56,721 bases of DNA. Source: Archangium sp. (GTDB taxonomy: Bacteria; Myxococcota; Myxococcia; Myxococcales; Myxococcaceae). The position numbers and the translations under genes were made by a program. The notes under the pieces were generated by a model. The model searched no databases. It worked only from the letters and a program-made list of their open reading frames with translations, and had not been told where the DNA came from. The DNA is taken from positions 1-56,721 of the forward strand of contig JAUYRZ010000026.1 of assembly GCA_030695565.1 (NCBI GenBank), read 5' to 3'. The number at the start of each line of letters is the position of its first letter. The stretch's first letter is position 1. Below are positions 7,101 through 14,519 of the stretch, in pieces.

Positions 7101-9159
7101 CTTCGTCGAGCGCGGCCTTCAACCTCTGACCCTTGGCGCGGTCGACCATCATCACGTAGGCGATCTTCCCCTCGAGCACGCGGCGGTAGTCGGGCACCTT
7201 GTCGCGGTTCTGCGCCTCGAGGCCGGTCTTCTTCGCCTGGTGAAGGATGGCGCGCAGCCGCTTGAGCTCGTCGCGCGGCACCCCGGGCTTCTCGTTCACC
7301 ACGATGCCGGTGACGTCTTGCCGGCCACCCCGCCCCTGCGCGCGGCCCTTCTTCGGGTTGAGCGCGAAACCTTCGTCCTCCACCACGTGCCGAATGCTCG
7401 CGTGCACGAAGCCCAGCTCACCGCGCGTGAAGGTCTTCTTCGAGAAGGAGAGATCGTCGGCGTAGCGCGTGTAGACCCAGCCCTTCTTCGCGAGCCGGCC
7501 GCGCAGGCGGCGATCGAGCTTGCGGGAGATCGCGTTGGCGATGAGCGGGCTGGTCGGCGCACCTTGCGGCAGACACCGTTCACCGACGGCCACCCACCAC
7601 TCCGCGCCTTCGAAGCTCACCTTGCGGCGCGGCGCTTCGGTGCACAGCAGGCCGAGCACCGTGGCGACCGCGGGTGAAAACCCGAACGATTGAAAGAGCC
7701 CGCGCACGCGGCGGTACGAGATGGTGGGGAAGAAGTTCTTCAGGTCCACGTTGAGCACCACGCCCTGCCCCACGTGCGGCGTGGCGTTGGTGACGGTGCT
7801 GCGGCCCTTCACGAAGCCGTGCGCTTCCGCCTCGAGCGGGATCTTCTCGAGCACCAGGTCGAGCACCTTGCGCTGCGTCGCCTTGAGCAACGCGTGCGGC
7901 GCCGAGAGCAGCCGCTTACCGCCCGAGCGCTTCTCGATCTCGAAGTAGACGTAGTGCGTCTTGCGCGTGGCTTCGGCGTGGAAGCACAACCACCGCAGCT
8001 GCTTGATGGTGAGGTCGAGCCCCTTCGCCACGTCGGCCGGCGTGCTCCACAACGGCAGGCCGAGCTTCTGGAGTGACTCCACGTCGACGCGCCGGTCGGT
8101 GAGCCCGCGAGAGACACCGCGGCCCAGGTAGATGATGTCTTCCGCGCGACGCTTCGCCACGCCTTCGACGCGCGCGAGCTCTTTGGCCTCCGCTGCCTGC
8201 TTGCGCTCTTCGCGCTTCTTGCGCTTCGCCTCGCGGATCTGCTCGATCGCGTCATCCGCCGTCTTCGCGGCAGCAGCGGTGGCGAGCCGATCGGCGTCGT
8301 GAAAGCGCAGCCACAAATCACCCACGCGGTGGATCTCGGCGATCTGCACCTCGGTGAGCAGGCCGCGCAGAATGAGCCCGCGATCGATGAGCGCGGTGCG
8401 TTCGTCACTCTGCGGAGGAATCGTGTCGACCCGGCCGATCCACGCCGTGCGGTACGGGTTGATCTTCACCGCGCGTTTGCGCAGCTCGTCGGCCGACAGC
8501 CCGAGGATCTCCGGGTTCGCCTGGTAGCTGTTGAGCACCAGCGGCGCCGCGGGCGGAGGCGGCGCGACCCGTACCGGAGGCGACTGCTGTTGCCGCTGCT
8601 GGGTGGTCACGGCGGGCGGGGGCGCGACCACGCCGAAGCGCCAGGTGCCCGAGACGAGCGAATAACCCAGGCCCGGCAACAACTCCGTGCACAGGCGGCC
8701 CACCAGGGTGGCCACGGTCATGAAGTCCGGAGAATTCGTGCGCGTGATCTCGGCTGCGATCTCCATCGAGTTGAACGGCTGCTTCTTCGCGGCCCGCGCG
8801 TGGATCGAGGCGCGAATGCGCTGCTCCTGCGAGAGACCCGAGCCGACCACGCCCACCACGTTGGGCGGCGGCACCACCAGCGGCGGCGAGCTCACCGGGC
8901 CGAAGGTGCCCCCCGCGTCCTGCGCGTAGCCCAGCGGGAGCAACAGCCCGTCTTTGAACAACCGATGCACCGTGTCACTGGCCAGGCGCAGATCATCGGC
9001 GGTGCGGTGGGGATCGTTCGCGGTCACCTCGTTGGCGATGTCGAGCGCGGTGAAGCGCTCCTTGCGCGCCACCCGGCCCAGCATCGCGTCGCGCACGAGG
9101 TTCTGCTGCGCGGTCCCGCCGCCGCCGAACATGCGCTTGACCTGGTCCCAGAACGACAC
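7090..9159 (-). CDS. Retron reverse transcriptase with long N-terminal extension
   Basis: Synthesises msDNA from the adjacent msr-msd RNA. Start GTG 9159 has the site AAGGAG (complement of 9172-9177), which lies inside retron repeat a2. 689 residues, longer than the about 485 I recall for the Myxococcus Mx162 RT. Residues 19-79 and 111-170 are two similar helical modules (RVARKERFTALDIANEVT; ARAAKKQPFNSMEIAAEIT), followed by a Pro/Gln linker and a charged coiled coil (300-345). The RT core (about 360-680) has NATPH (458-462, the retron NAxxH motif), catalytic Asp472 in NVDLKNFFP, LPQGAPTSP (530-538), YADD (566-569) and VTG (616-618). All catalytic residues are intact. Its 3' end overlaps the convergent YfiR-like gene by 11 bases. 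Confidence 0.95.
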   Translation of the reverse strand: MSFWDQVKRMFGGGGTAQQNLVRDAMLGRVARKERFTALDIANEVTANDPHRTADDLRLASDTVHRLFKDGLLLPLGYAQDAGGTFGPVSSPPLVVPPPNVVGVVGSGLSQEQRIRASIHARAAKKQPFNSMEIAAEITRTNSPDFMTVATLVGRLCTELLPGLGYSLVSGTWRFGVVAPPPAVTTQQRQQQSPPVRVAPPPPAAPLVLNSYQANPEILGLSADELRKRAVKINPYRTAWIGRVDTIPPQSDERTALIDRGLILRGLLTEVQIAEIHRVGDLWLRFHDADRLATAAAAKTADDAIEQIREAKRKKREERKQAAEAKELARVEGVAKRRAEDIIYLGRGVSRGLTDRRVDVESLQKLGLPLWSTPADVAKGLDLTIKQLRWLCFHAEATRKTHYVYFEIEKRSGGKRLLSAPHALLKATQRKVLDLVLEKIPLEAEAHGFVKGRSTVTNATPHVGQGVVLNVDLKNFFPTISYRRVRGLFQSFGFSPAVATVLGLLCTEAPRRKVSFEGAEWWVAVGERCLPQGAPTSPLIANAISRKLDRRLRGRLAKKGWVYTRYADDLSFSKKTFTRGELGFVHASIRHVVEDEGFALNPKKGRAQGRGGRQDVTGIVVNEKPGVPRDELKRLRAILHQAKKTGLEAQNRDKVPDYRRVLEGKIAYVMMVDRAKGQRLKAALDEVTG

Positions 9160-9166
9160 GCTTCTT

Positions 9167-9196
9167 TCACTCCTTCAGGGAGAACCTGACCACCGA
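9167..9196 (-). repeat. Retron inverted repeat a2, containing the RT ribosome-binding site
   Basis: The 3' boundary of the msr-msd RNA. It ends 7 bases before the RT GTG start. The AAGGAG ribosome-binding site for the RT is inside the repeat, so a1:a2 pairing would cover it. Confidence 0.88.
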
Positions 9197-9228
9197 CTTC
9201 TACCTCTGGACCACGTCCGATAACCCAG

Positions 9229-9307
9229 GGGCCGACCTGAGCTGTCGCGATGAAAACCACGTTGTCTTGGTCGTCGCGAAGCGACTCGTGACAGCTCGGG
9301 TCGGCCC
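9229..9307 (-). other. msd hairpin (template of msDNA)
   Basis: GGGCCGACC(T)GAGCTGTC and GACAGCTC(G)GGTCGGCCC form an 18-bp stem with one T/G position. The 43-nt loop contains a further GTCGC-GAA-GCGAC stem (9273-9285). A single long hairpin is the expected shape of the single-stranded DNA part of msDNA. Confidence 0.85.
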
Positions 9308-9380
9308 AAAAAGAACATCGGGCGTGGGGTCGAATGGATGAGACGGCGCCACCCCGGCGGAACACCGGGGCATGACGGGC

Positions 9381-9410
9381 TCGGTGGTCAGGTCCTCCCT
9401 GCAGGCGTGA
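9381..9410 (-). repeat. Retron inverted repeat a1
   Basis: The 5' boundary of the msr-msd RNA, starting 6 bases after the WHSWIM stop codon. It pairs with a2; the longest uninterrupted match is ACCTGACCACCGA. Confidence 0.9.
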
Positions 9411-9416
9411 AAATCA

Positions 9417-11105
9417 TCAATGGAGCAGCTCCTTCTTTGCAGAATCCGTCGAGAGAATCTCGGCGTTCTCGAACAGCTTGAGCGCGATCAAGTGACGGCA
9501 CGGCCCCTTCTTCAGCCGGAACTGGCGGAAGTGATCGCAGCTGCAGGTGGCCTTGGAGAACCCACCGTCGGCATCGAACACCGCCTCGCAGCGAGAGCCC
9601 ACGCGCGCACCTTCAGGCTTCACCTGCGCGATGAGCAACTGCCTCGCCTTCGGCAGCACCTCGCGGCGCTCCAGCGTGACGCCTCCCCGTTTGTACGTGT
9701 CGATGCCGGCAGCCAGCTCGGGTGACGGCGGGCCCAGCACGCTCTCAGAGAGCGCGACCGGCATCACCTCGCGGAAGCGGTACTGCTTTGCGGCGAAGTC
9801 GAAGATCACCTGACCTTGCTGCGAGAGGTGATGCAGCGAGCCGATCAACGCGGGCCGGGAGACCTCCACCAGCCGCGAGAGTTCATCGAAGCTGCTCAGG
9901 TGCTGCTTCTTGAGGTGCTCCAGAATGCGCGCACTCGCCCGCAGGTCGGCCACGAAGGCGCCCGAGAGCAGCTCGAGATTCCCGCCGCTGGTCCAGTCGT
10001 TGGTGGTCCACCCGGAGAGGCCGAGCACGAAGCGCATGTCGCCCAGGTGCGCGGTCCAGATCGACGGCAGGCCCGAACCGAGCAGCTGCACGGTGAACTT
10101 CTCCGCGATGGGGAGCAGCCGCGCGAGCACGCCCAGCCGCCGCCGGCCCCAGACCTTGATGGTCTCGGGTTTCTCGCCCACGTACGGCAGGCCGTGGCTC
10201 TCGACGCGCACGCCCCACGGCTGCAGCACCATCGAGGGCGCTTTGCCCGGCGTGAGCTGGAACTCGATCGAACGCGGGCCCGCTTTTTCGCGATTGCGCT
10301 TGAGATGCGCCAGCAGCGAATAGACCGCGTCGACGCTCAGCTCGACCTCGCGTGAAGGCAACGCCATGGCCGCGGAGAGCTGACCGAAGCCCTTGAGCCA
10401 GCTCGGAGGGAGATCGATCTTCTCTTCCCGGTAGGTGCCGGCGCTCTCGACCTTCACCTCGAAGCCGGTGGGATCCACCAGCAAGCGCGTCTCGCGGTAC
10501 GTGCGCAGCGTCTGGAAGTGTTCGTAGAGCGCGATGGAGTAGTCGACGTTGGTGGTGCCCAGGCCCGAGGCCGTGGTGCCTTCGAAGGCGTCACGATCGA
10601 CGAAGAGACAGCCGTAGCTCGACTCGTCTTTCGCGAAACACTCGAAGAAAACGGTGTCGGGCGCGACGGTGACCACGGGGTCGCAGGGCACCAACGCGCG
10701 GAACATCTCCGGGTCGTTGCGCATGAGCTCAGTGGCCCACTGGCGGCGCGCGGTCCAGTAGACGTGGTGCATCTGCTGGAAGTCCTGTTGCAGATTGGCC
10801 GGCGGCGCTTCGCCCTGCAGCTTCTCGATCTCGCGGCGCTTCTCGACGTCGATGATCGACGCGCGCAGGTCGTCTTCCTGGCGGGTCTGTTCGGTCTTCC
10901 ACGCCTCGTAGACGGCCTTGTCGCGCTTCTTGAAACGGAAGTCGCCGATCACCACGTCGTGCAGCGCGCTCATCGCCTCGCGGAAACGCAGCGGGTTCTT
11001 CAGGCGCTGGTCGAAGAAGACTTTCGGGCGAGCGAGGTTGGGCTGAAACGAGAGCGCAGAGCCGACCATCCCGGACGAGCCGAGGTATTTGAGATCGAGC
11101 TTCAC
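9417..11105 (-). CDS. Retron-associated winged-helix/SWIM zinc-finger protein (WHSWIM)
   Basis: 562 residues from GTG 11105 with an AGGGGAAC-like site upstream. The C-terminus carries a SWIM zinc finger: C521-x-C523-x12-C536-x-H538 (CSCDHFRQFRLKKGPCRH). Around residues 385-450 is a winged-helix-like stretch (ILEHLKKQHLSSFDELSRLV, then SRPALIGSLHHLSQQGQVIF). The N-terminal 380 residues have no motif I recognise. SWIM fingers bind DNA or protein. With the adjacent RT and ARM-repeat genes this matches the accessory protein of what I recall as type XIII retrons. It is the likely effector or msDNA-sensing part of the system (inference). The gene is 49 bases downstream of the ARM gene, with a palindromic repeat between them. 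Confidence 0.88.
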   Translation of the reverse strand: MKLDLKYLGSSGMVGSALSFQPNLARPKVFFDQRLKNPLRFREAMSALHDVVIGDFRFKKRDKAVYEAWKTEQTRQEDDLRASIIDVEKRREIEKLQGEAPPANLQQDFQQMHHVYWTARRQWATELMRNDPEMFRALVPCDPVVTVAPDTVFFECFAKDESSYGCLFVDRDAFEGTTASGLGTTNVDYSIALYEHFQTLRTYRETRLLVDPTGFEVKVESAGTYREEKIDLPPSWLKGFGQLSAAMALPSREVELSVDAVYSLLAHLKRNREKAGPRSIEFQLTPGKAPSMVLQPWGVRVESHGLPYVGEKPETIKVWGRRRLGVLARLLPIAEKFTVQLLGSGLPSIWTAHLGDMRFVLGLSGWTTNDWTSGGNLELLSGAFVADLRASARILEHLKKQHLSSFDELSRLVEVSRPALIGSLHHLSQQGQVIFDFAAKQYRFREVMPVALSESVLGPPSPELAAGIDTYKRGGVTLERREVLPKARQLLIAQVKPEGARVGSRCEAVFDADGGFSKATCSCDHFRQFRLKKGPCRHLIALKLFENAEILSTDSAKKELLH

Positions 11106-11113
11106 GACTTGTT

Positions 11114-11148
11114 CCCCTCTCCCCTCGGGAGAGGGTCAGGGTGAGGGC
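11114..11148. repeat. Interspersed palindromic element, copy B (inside retron operon)
   Basis: A perfect 9-bp palindrome, CCCTCTCCC (11115-11123) with GGGAGAGGG (11127-11135), followed by the family tail TCAGGGTGAGGGCC. It lies in the 49-base gap between the ARM and WHSWIM genes. Confidence 0.85.
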
Positions 11149-11154
11149 CGAACA

Positions 11155-13014
11155 TCATTCAGTGACCTCACTGCCCACAAACCGAAGTTCAGGAAGCTCA
11201 CGAGCCAGCAACTCACTGAGAGCCACATCGAGAGTCGCCGCACGAACGACCTGGGCAAGCGCAGTCCGCCGCTCCGAGTGCCGCACGCTCCGCAGCGAGT
11301 AGCCCAGCAACTTCACCAGCGCCGCCGCCTCTTCCGGCTTCGACACGATTCGCTCCGCCACCTGCCGGGCCGCGTGCCGCTTCGCCCTGCTCCCGCGGTG
11401 CACCGACAGCAACGTGGTCGCCCACACCCGCTGCAAGGTATCGGGTGAGAACCGCGCCTCACGCGCCTCGAACTCGGTCAGAAACCGATCACGAACATCC
11501 GCATAGGGCGTCTCACTCATCGCCAACCACAGCTCGATCGACTCACCGAAACGCGAGTCGCGCTGCATCAACTCCATCGCGGTCTTCCGCACGTCGACGT
11601 GTCTCGCATCGAGCAGCTCGCGCACCAGCAGCGGCCGCGCGGCGTCCTCGAGAATGAGCTGCTGGGCCACCCACTCCATGCCCTGCTGCCGCACGTGAGC
11701 CGCTTCTGCGTTGCGCAGCCGCAGCAACGTCTCCAACTCCTTCGCGGTGCGAATGGGCCGGGCCTTCGCCCACTCCAGCCCCAGCTCCGCGACCGGGGCC
11801 GCCCGGGCGCACGCGAGCTCGATGCACTGCTCCAGCGACAGCCGCGAGGGCGCGACGTGCCGCTTCACCGCCGCGCACACCAGGAGCAGCACTTCAGGGT
11901 TGGAGATCGAGAGCAGCTGCAGCCAGTCGGAGATCGGCAACGTCTCCAGGCCCTTGGCCGTCTCCAGCACCTTGCCACCCAGCCGCTGCACCTCTTCATG
12001 CGCGCTCTTGAGCAGGGGAATCATGCGGGCCGCGGTCAACCCCTGCAGCTGCGAGGCGTGGTGCGTCTCCAGGGCCCAGATCGCAAACCGGCGCACCGGC
12101 CGCGAGCCCGCGGTGAGCACCAGCTCGAGCAGCGCCTCGTGACCTTCTTTCCACGCGTCGGGTGCGAAGGGGGCGAACTGGAGCTCGGAGAGGTTCTTCC
12201 CCGCGGCCAGCTTCACGCCCAGCGGCGCGCGCTGCAGCACGTCGGAGCCACCGTACAACGCGTGCACCAGGAACCACGCGTCGAGCAGCGACTCGGTGCT
12301 GGCCAGGTGTTCATCGCGGTACCGCGCCAGCACGGGCAACACGTGCTGCCGGTAATCGAGCGTCGACTGCTTGAAGAGCTTGCGGAAGAACCGCCAGGTG
12401 CGGCGCTGGAGATAGCGGCGGGTCGAGAAGGTGAAGACGAGCGGATCGGCCCGCTCTTCCCCGCCCCCGCTCCTGATCGACTCCCACTTGTTGGTCTTCG
12501 GGTTGCGGCCCCAGTGCCGGTGCGGGTTGACCAGCGGGATGTACGGGCGTCGAGCACGCGTGGTGAGGCCGCTGACCGGGTTCGTGTAGCTGCGTTTCCC
12601 CGCCCCTCGCCATCGGGGCAGCCGGCGCAGCAGCTCTTTGGGCTCGCTCAGCAGCTGCTCCGTCACCGAGCGGCGGTTCTGCCAGTCCCACCGGGTCTGG
12701 GTGACCAGGCGGCGCTTGACGAGGCGGTCGAACGCGACGGCGAAGTGGCCCAGCAGCTCGGTGTCGTTGGCCTTCTCGGCGAGCTTGAAGAGGGTCTTGA
12801 CGAACACCCGGTGCCCCGGGCGATCGCAGCCGTCGGCGATGTACCCCTCGAGCAGCTTGCGGGCGAACGGCCGGGTCTCCGTGAAAAGCGCCTGGGCCAC
12901 CCCGGCGAGCTTCTTCTGGGCGCGTGAACCGAGCAGCTCGGGCAGCGCGCGAGCGTCGCCGGCCTCGAGAAACTCATCGAGGAGCAAACTGGAGCTGCTG
13001 GCGCCGCCCGTCAT
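11155..13014 (-). CDS. Retron-associated ARM/HEAT-repeat protein
   Basis: ATG 13014 preferred over an in-frame TTG three codons upstream; 619 residues. No signal peptide or membrane segment, so cytoplasmic. From about residue 250 to the end the sequence is a series of helix pairs typical of ARM/HEAT solenoids (VRRFAIWALETHHASQLQGL; HVRQQGMEWVAQQLILEDAA; HVDVRKTAMELMQRDSRFGE; ERRTALAQVVRAATLDVALS). The middle has a basic, aromatic segment (NPHRHWGRNPKTNKWESIRS) that may contact nucleic acid. No nuclease motif is evident. First gene of the retron operon, and the assumed protein-interaction component of the defence unit (inference from gene order). Confidence 0.85.
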   Translation of the reverse strand: MTGGASSSSLLLDEFLEAGDARALPELLGSRAQKKLAGVAQALFTETRPFARKLLEGYIADGCDRPGHRVFVKTLFKLAEKANDTELLGHFAVAFDRLVKRRLVTQTRWDWQNRRSVTEQLLSEPKELLRRLPRWRGAGKRSYTNPVSGLTTRARRPYIPLVNPHRHWGRNPKTNKWESIRSGGGEERADPLVFTFSTRRYLQRRTWRFFRKLFKQSTLDYRQHVLPVLARYRDEHLASTESLLDAWFLVHALYGGSDVLQRAPLGVKLAAGKNLSELQFAPFAPDAWKEGHEALLELVLTAGSRPVRRFAIWALETHHASQLQGLTAARMIPLLKSAHEEVQRLGGKVLETAKGLETLPISDWLQLLSISNPEVLLLVCAAVKRHVAPSRLSLEQCIELACARAAPVAELGLEWAKARPIRTAKELETLLRLRNAEAAHVRQQGMEWVAQQLILEDAARPLLVRELLDARHVDVRKTAMELMQRDSRFGESIELWLAMSETPYADVRDRFLTEFEAREARFSPDTLQRVWATTLLSVHRGSRAKRHAARQVAERIVSKPEEAAALVKLLGYSLRSVRHSERRTALAQVVRAATLDVALSELLARELPELRFVGSEVTE

Positions 13015-13039
13015 GGCGCCCAACCCTAGGAGAAACGCT

Positions 13040-13068
13040 TTGACCGTCCAAGCGTGGATCCTTATGGT
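13040..13068 (+). promoter_or_regulatory. nuoA: Candidate promoter for nuoAB
   Basis: TTGACC (13040-13045), a 17-base spacer and TATGGT (13063-13068) resemble a sigma-70 promoter. Transcription would start within a few bases of the nuoA ATG (13078), implying an almost leaderless message. However, GGTGG inside the -10 box could instead be the ribosome-binding site, so this call is tentative. The same 63-base gap must also hold the retron promoter on the other strand. Confidence 0.35.
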
Positions 13069-13077
13069 GGCTCCGCG

Positions 13078-13446
13078 ATGGAAAACCCACTCACTCCGTA
13101 CCTCCCGGTGGCAGTCGTTCTGCTGCTGGCCGGCGGCCTGGCCCTCATCATTCCTCTTCTGGCCGGTGCACTCGGCCCCCGCAGCATGAGCACGGTCAAG
13201 TCGGAGCCCTTCGAAGGCGGCAATGCGCCGATGGGCTCGGCTCGCCAGCGTTTCGCGGTTAAGTTCTATGTCGTCGCGCTCCTCTTCATCGTGTTCGATG
13301 TCGAGGCCGTGTTTCTTTACCCCTGGGCCGTGAACTTCAAGGCGCTGGGTTGGTTTGGGTACATCACCATGGCGGTCTTCGCCTCAACGCTCGTCGCCGC
13401 GCTCGCATACGTCTGGAAAAAGGGCGCGCTGGACTGGGAGAGCTGA
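13078..13446 (+). CDS. nuoA: NADH-quinone oxidoreductase subunit A
   Basis: ATG 13078 with GGTGG seven bases upstream. 122 residues with three membrane helices: LPVAVVLLLAGGLALIIPLL, a central FYVVALLFIVFDVEAVFLYP and a last ITMAVFASTLVAALAYVW. The FDVEAVFLYPWA motif is the NuoA/ND3 hallmark, and the preceding loop SEPFEGGNAP corresponds to the conserved ND3 loop (bacterial 'yECG' loop) but lacks the Cys. The subunit is part of the membrane arm of complex I. nuoB follows after 3 bases. No nuoC is adjacent. Confidence 0.95.
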   Translation: MENPLTPYLPVAVVLLLAGGLALIIPLLAGALGPRSMSTVKSEPFEGGNAPMGSARQRFAVKFYVVALLFIVFDVEAVFLYPWAVNFKALGWFGYITMAVFASTLVAALAYVWKKGALDWES

Positions 13447-13449
13447 ACA

Positions 13450-13998
13450 ATGTCCGACGACTTGCCGATCATCACCACGCGGAAGGATGACGCCCAGGGC
13501 TTCATCCAGAACATGATTTCCAAGGGCCTGGGCTGGGCGCGGAAGTACTCGCTCTTCACCTACCCCTACGCGACCGCCTGCTGCGGCATGGAGTACATGT
13601 CCGTCGCGGCCGGCCGCTACGACATCTCGCGCTTCGGCGCCGAGTTCCCCCGCTTCTCGCCCCGCCAGGCCGACCTGCTGATGGTGATCGGGACGATCAA
13701 CCTGAAGCAGGCGCCGATCCTCAAGCGCGTCTACGAGCAGATGACCGAGCCCAAGTGGGTGGTCAGCTTCGGCGTGTGCGCGTCTTCGGGCGGCTTCTAC
13801 GACAACTACGCCGTGCTCCAGGGCATCGACCGGATCATCCCCGTCGACGTGTACATCCCCGGTTGCCCGCCCCGCCCTGAGCAGATCCTCGACGGACTCA
13901 TGCTGCTCCAGGACAAGATTCAGAATCAGCGTCACTACCTGGGCAACAAGCAGCCGATCACCGAGCGCCCGGGCTACCGCGATCTGACCAGCAAGTAA
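13450..13998 (+). CDS. nuoB: NADH-quinone oxidoreductase subunit B
   Basis: Carries the N2 [4Fe-4S] cluster that passes electrons to quinone. 182 residues from ATG 13450. The tandem CysCys (C44, C45 in [10 protein letters not shown]), C110 ([10 protein letters not shown]) and C139 ([10 protein letters not shown]) are the four cluster ligands, and all are present. It lies 3 bases after nuoA and clearly forms an operon with it. The next element is a palindromic repeat and then a convergent gene, so the rest of the nuo genes must be encoded elsewhere. Confidence 0.97.
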   Translation: MSDDLPIITTRKDDAQGFIQNMISKGLGWARKYSLFTYPYATACCGMEYMSVAAGRYDISRFGAEFPRFSPRQADLLMVIGTINLKQAPILKRVYEQMTEPKWVVSFGVCASSGGFYDNYAVLQGIDRIIPVDVYIPGCPPRPEQILDGLMLLQDKIQNQRHYLGNKQPITERPGYRDLTSK

Positions 13999-14010
13999 TT
14001 CTGAGTTGAT

Positions 14011-14049
14011 CCCCTCTCCCTTGGGGCCCTTGGGAGAGGGTCAGGGCCG
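14011..14049. repeat. Interspersed palindromic element, copy C
   Basis: CCCTCTCCC (14012-14020) and GGGAGAGGG (14032-14040) with an 11-base loop that is itself palindromic (GGGGCCC). Sits between the convergent ends of nuoB and the thioesterase gene, where it could act as a bidirectional terminator-like hairpin. Confidence 0.8.
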
Positions 14050-14051
14050 AA

Positions 14052-14519
14052 CTACCAGCGGTGATACGCGGGATGCCCCGGCTCAACCGCCACGAAGGTG
14101 CCCCGGCAAGTGCCACGCACCTTGCCCTGGGCCTCGAGCACGCCTTCCACGACACACCGATCATTCGTCGACTCGACGACCTTCGCCGTCAGGGTCACGG
14201 GCTGATCCGTCGGACACGGCCGCTTGAGCACGATCGCGTAATCCGCGGTCACCGTGCACGGAGGCGACTCCACGCCGCGCTTCACCATCAGGTGATGCGC
14301 CGCCGCCCAGTTGCAGTGACAGTCGAGCAGCGATCCGATGATCCCGCCGTTGAGCACCCCGGGAAAAGCCTCGTGGTACGGCTCGGGCGTCCACGTCGCC
14401 ACCACCTGCTCCCCCTGCACGAAGCTGCGAATGCGCAGGCCCTTCTCGTTGCTGGGGCCACACCCGAAACAGGCGTTGTGCGGGGCGAAGGTCTCCTGAA
14501 GACTCTTGCCGTCACTCAT
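14052..14519 (-). CDS. PaaI-like hotdog-fold acyl-CoA thioesterase
   Basis: ATG 14519 overlaps the stop of the upstream lytic transglycosylase gene (ATGA), so translation is probably coupled. 155 residues. The front carries the NACFGCGPSNEKGL motif seen in many hotdog thioesterases, then ATWTPEPYHEAFPGVLNGGI, corresponding to the 'H.g.pGivhGG' catalytic segment with Asn in the usual His position before GG. The middle strand DYAIVLKRPCPTDQPVTLTA fits the hotdog sheet. Likely substrate is an acyl-CoA, but which one cannot be told. Confidence 0.8.
   Translation of the reverse strand: MSDGKSLQETFAPHNACFGCGPSNEKGLRIRSFVQGEQVVATWTPEPYHEAFPGVLNGGIIGSLLDCHCNWAAAHHLMVKRGVESPPCTVTADYAIVLKRPCPTDQPVTLTAKVVESTNDRCVVEGVLEAQGKVRGTCRGTFVAVEPGHPAYHRW

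Larger units (their letters stand above)
9167..9410 (-). ncRNA. Retron msr-msd non-coding RNA gene
   Basis: Bounded by 30-nt inverted repeats a1 (9381-9410) and a2 (9167-9196) with 27 of 30 matching positions. Read on the minus strand, a1 ends in AGC (complement of 9379-9381), so the G at 9380 is the likely 2'-5' branch point (inferred from known retrons). The msr part follows: a CCCCGG/CCGGGG hairpin (9352-9370), a second less stable hairpin region, then a T-rich stretch (9307-9315). The msd part is a long hairpin with an 18-bp stem (9229-9246 with 9290-9307, one mismatch) and a 43-nt structured loop. The element fills the gap between the WHSWIM stop (9417) and the RT start (9159) almost exactly, so it is transcribed within the operon. 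Confidence 0.93.

Noticed and set aside
9160-9416. Hairpins before the RT as a simple terminator or attenuator
   Set aside because: The 30-nt flanking repeats, position directly before an RT and the msd-type stem identify it as the retron RNA gene.
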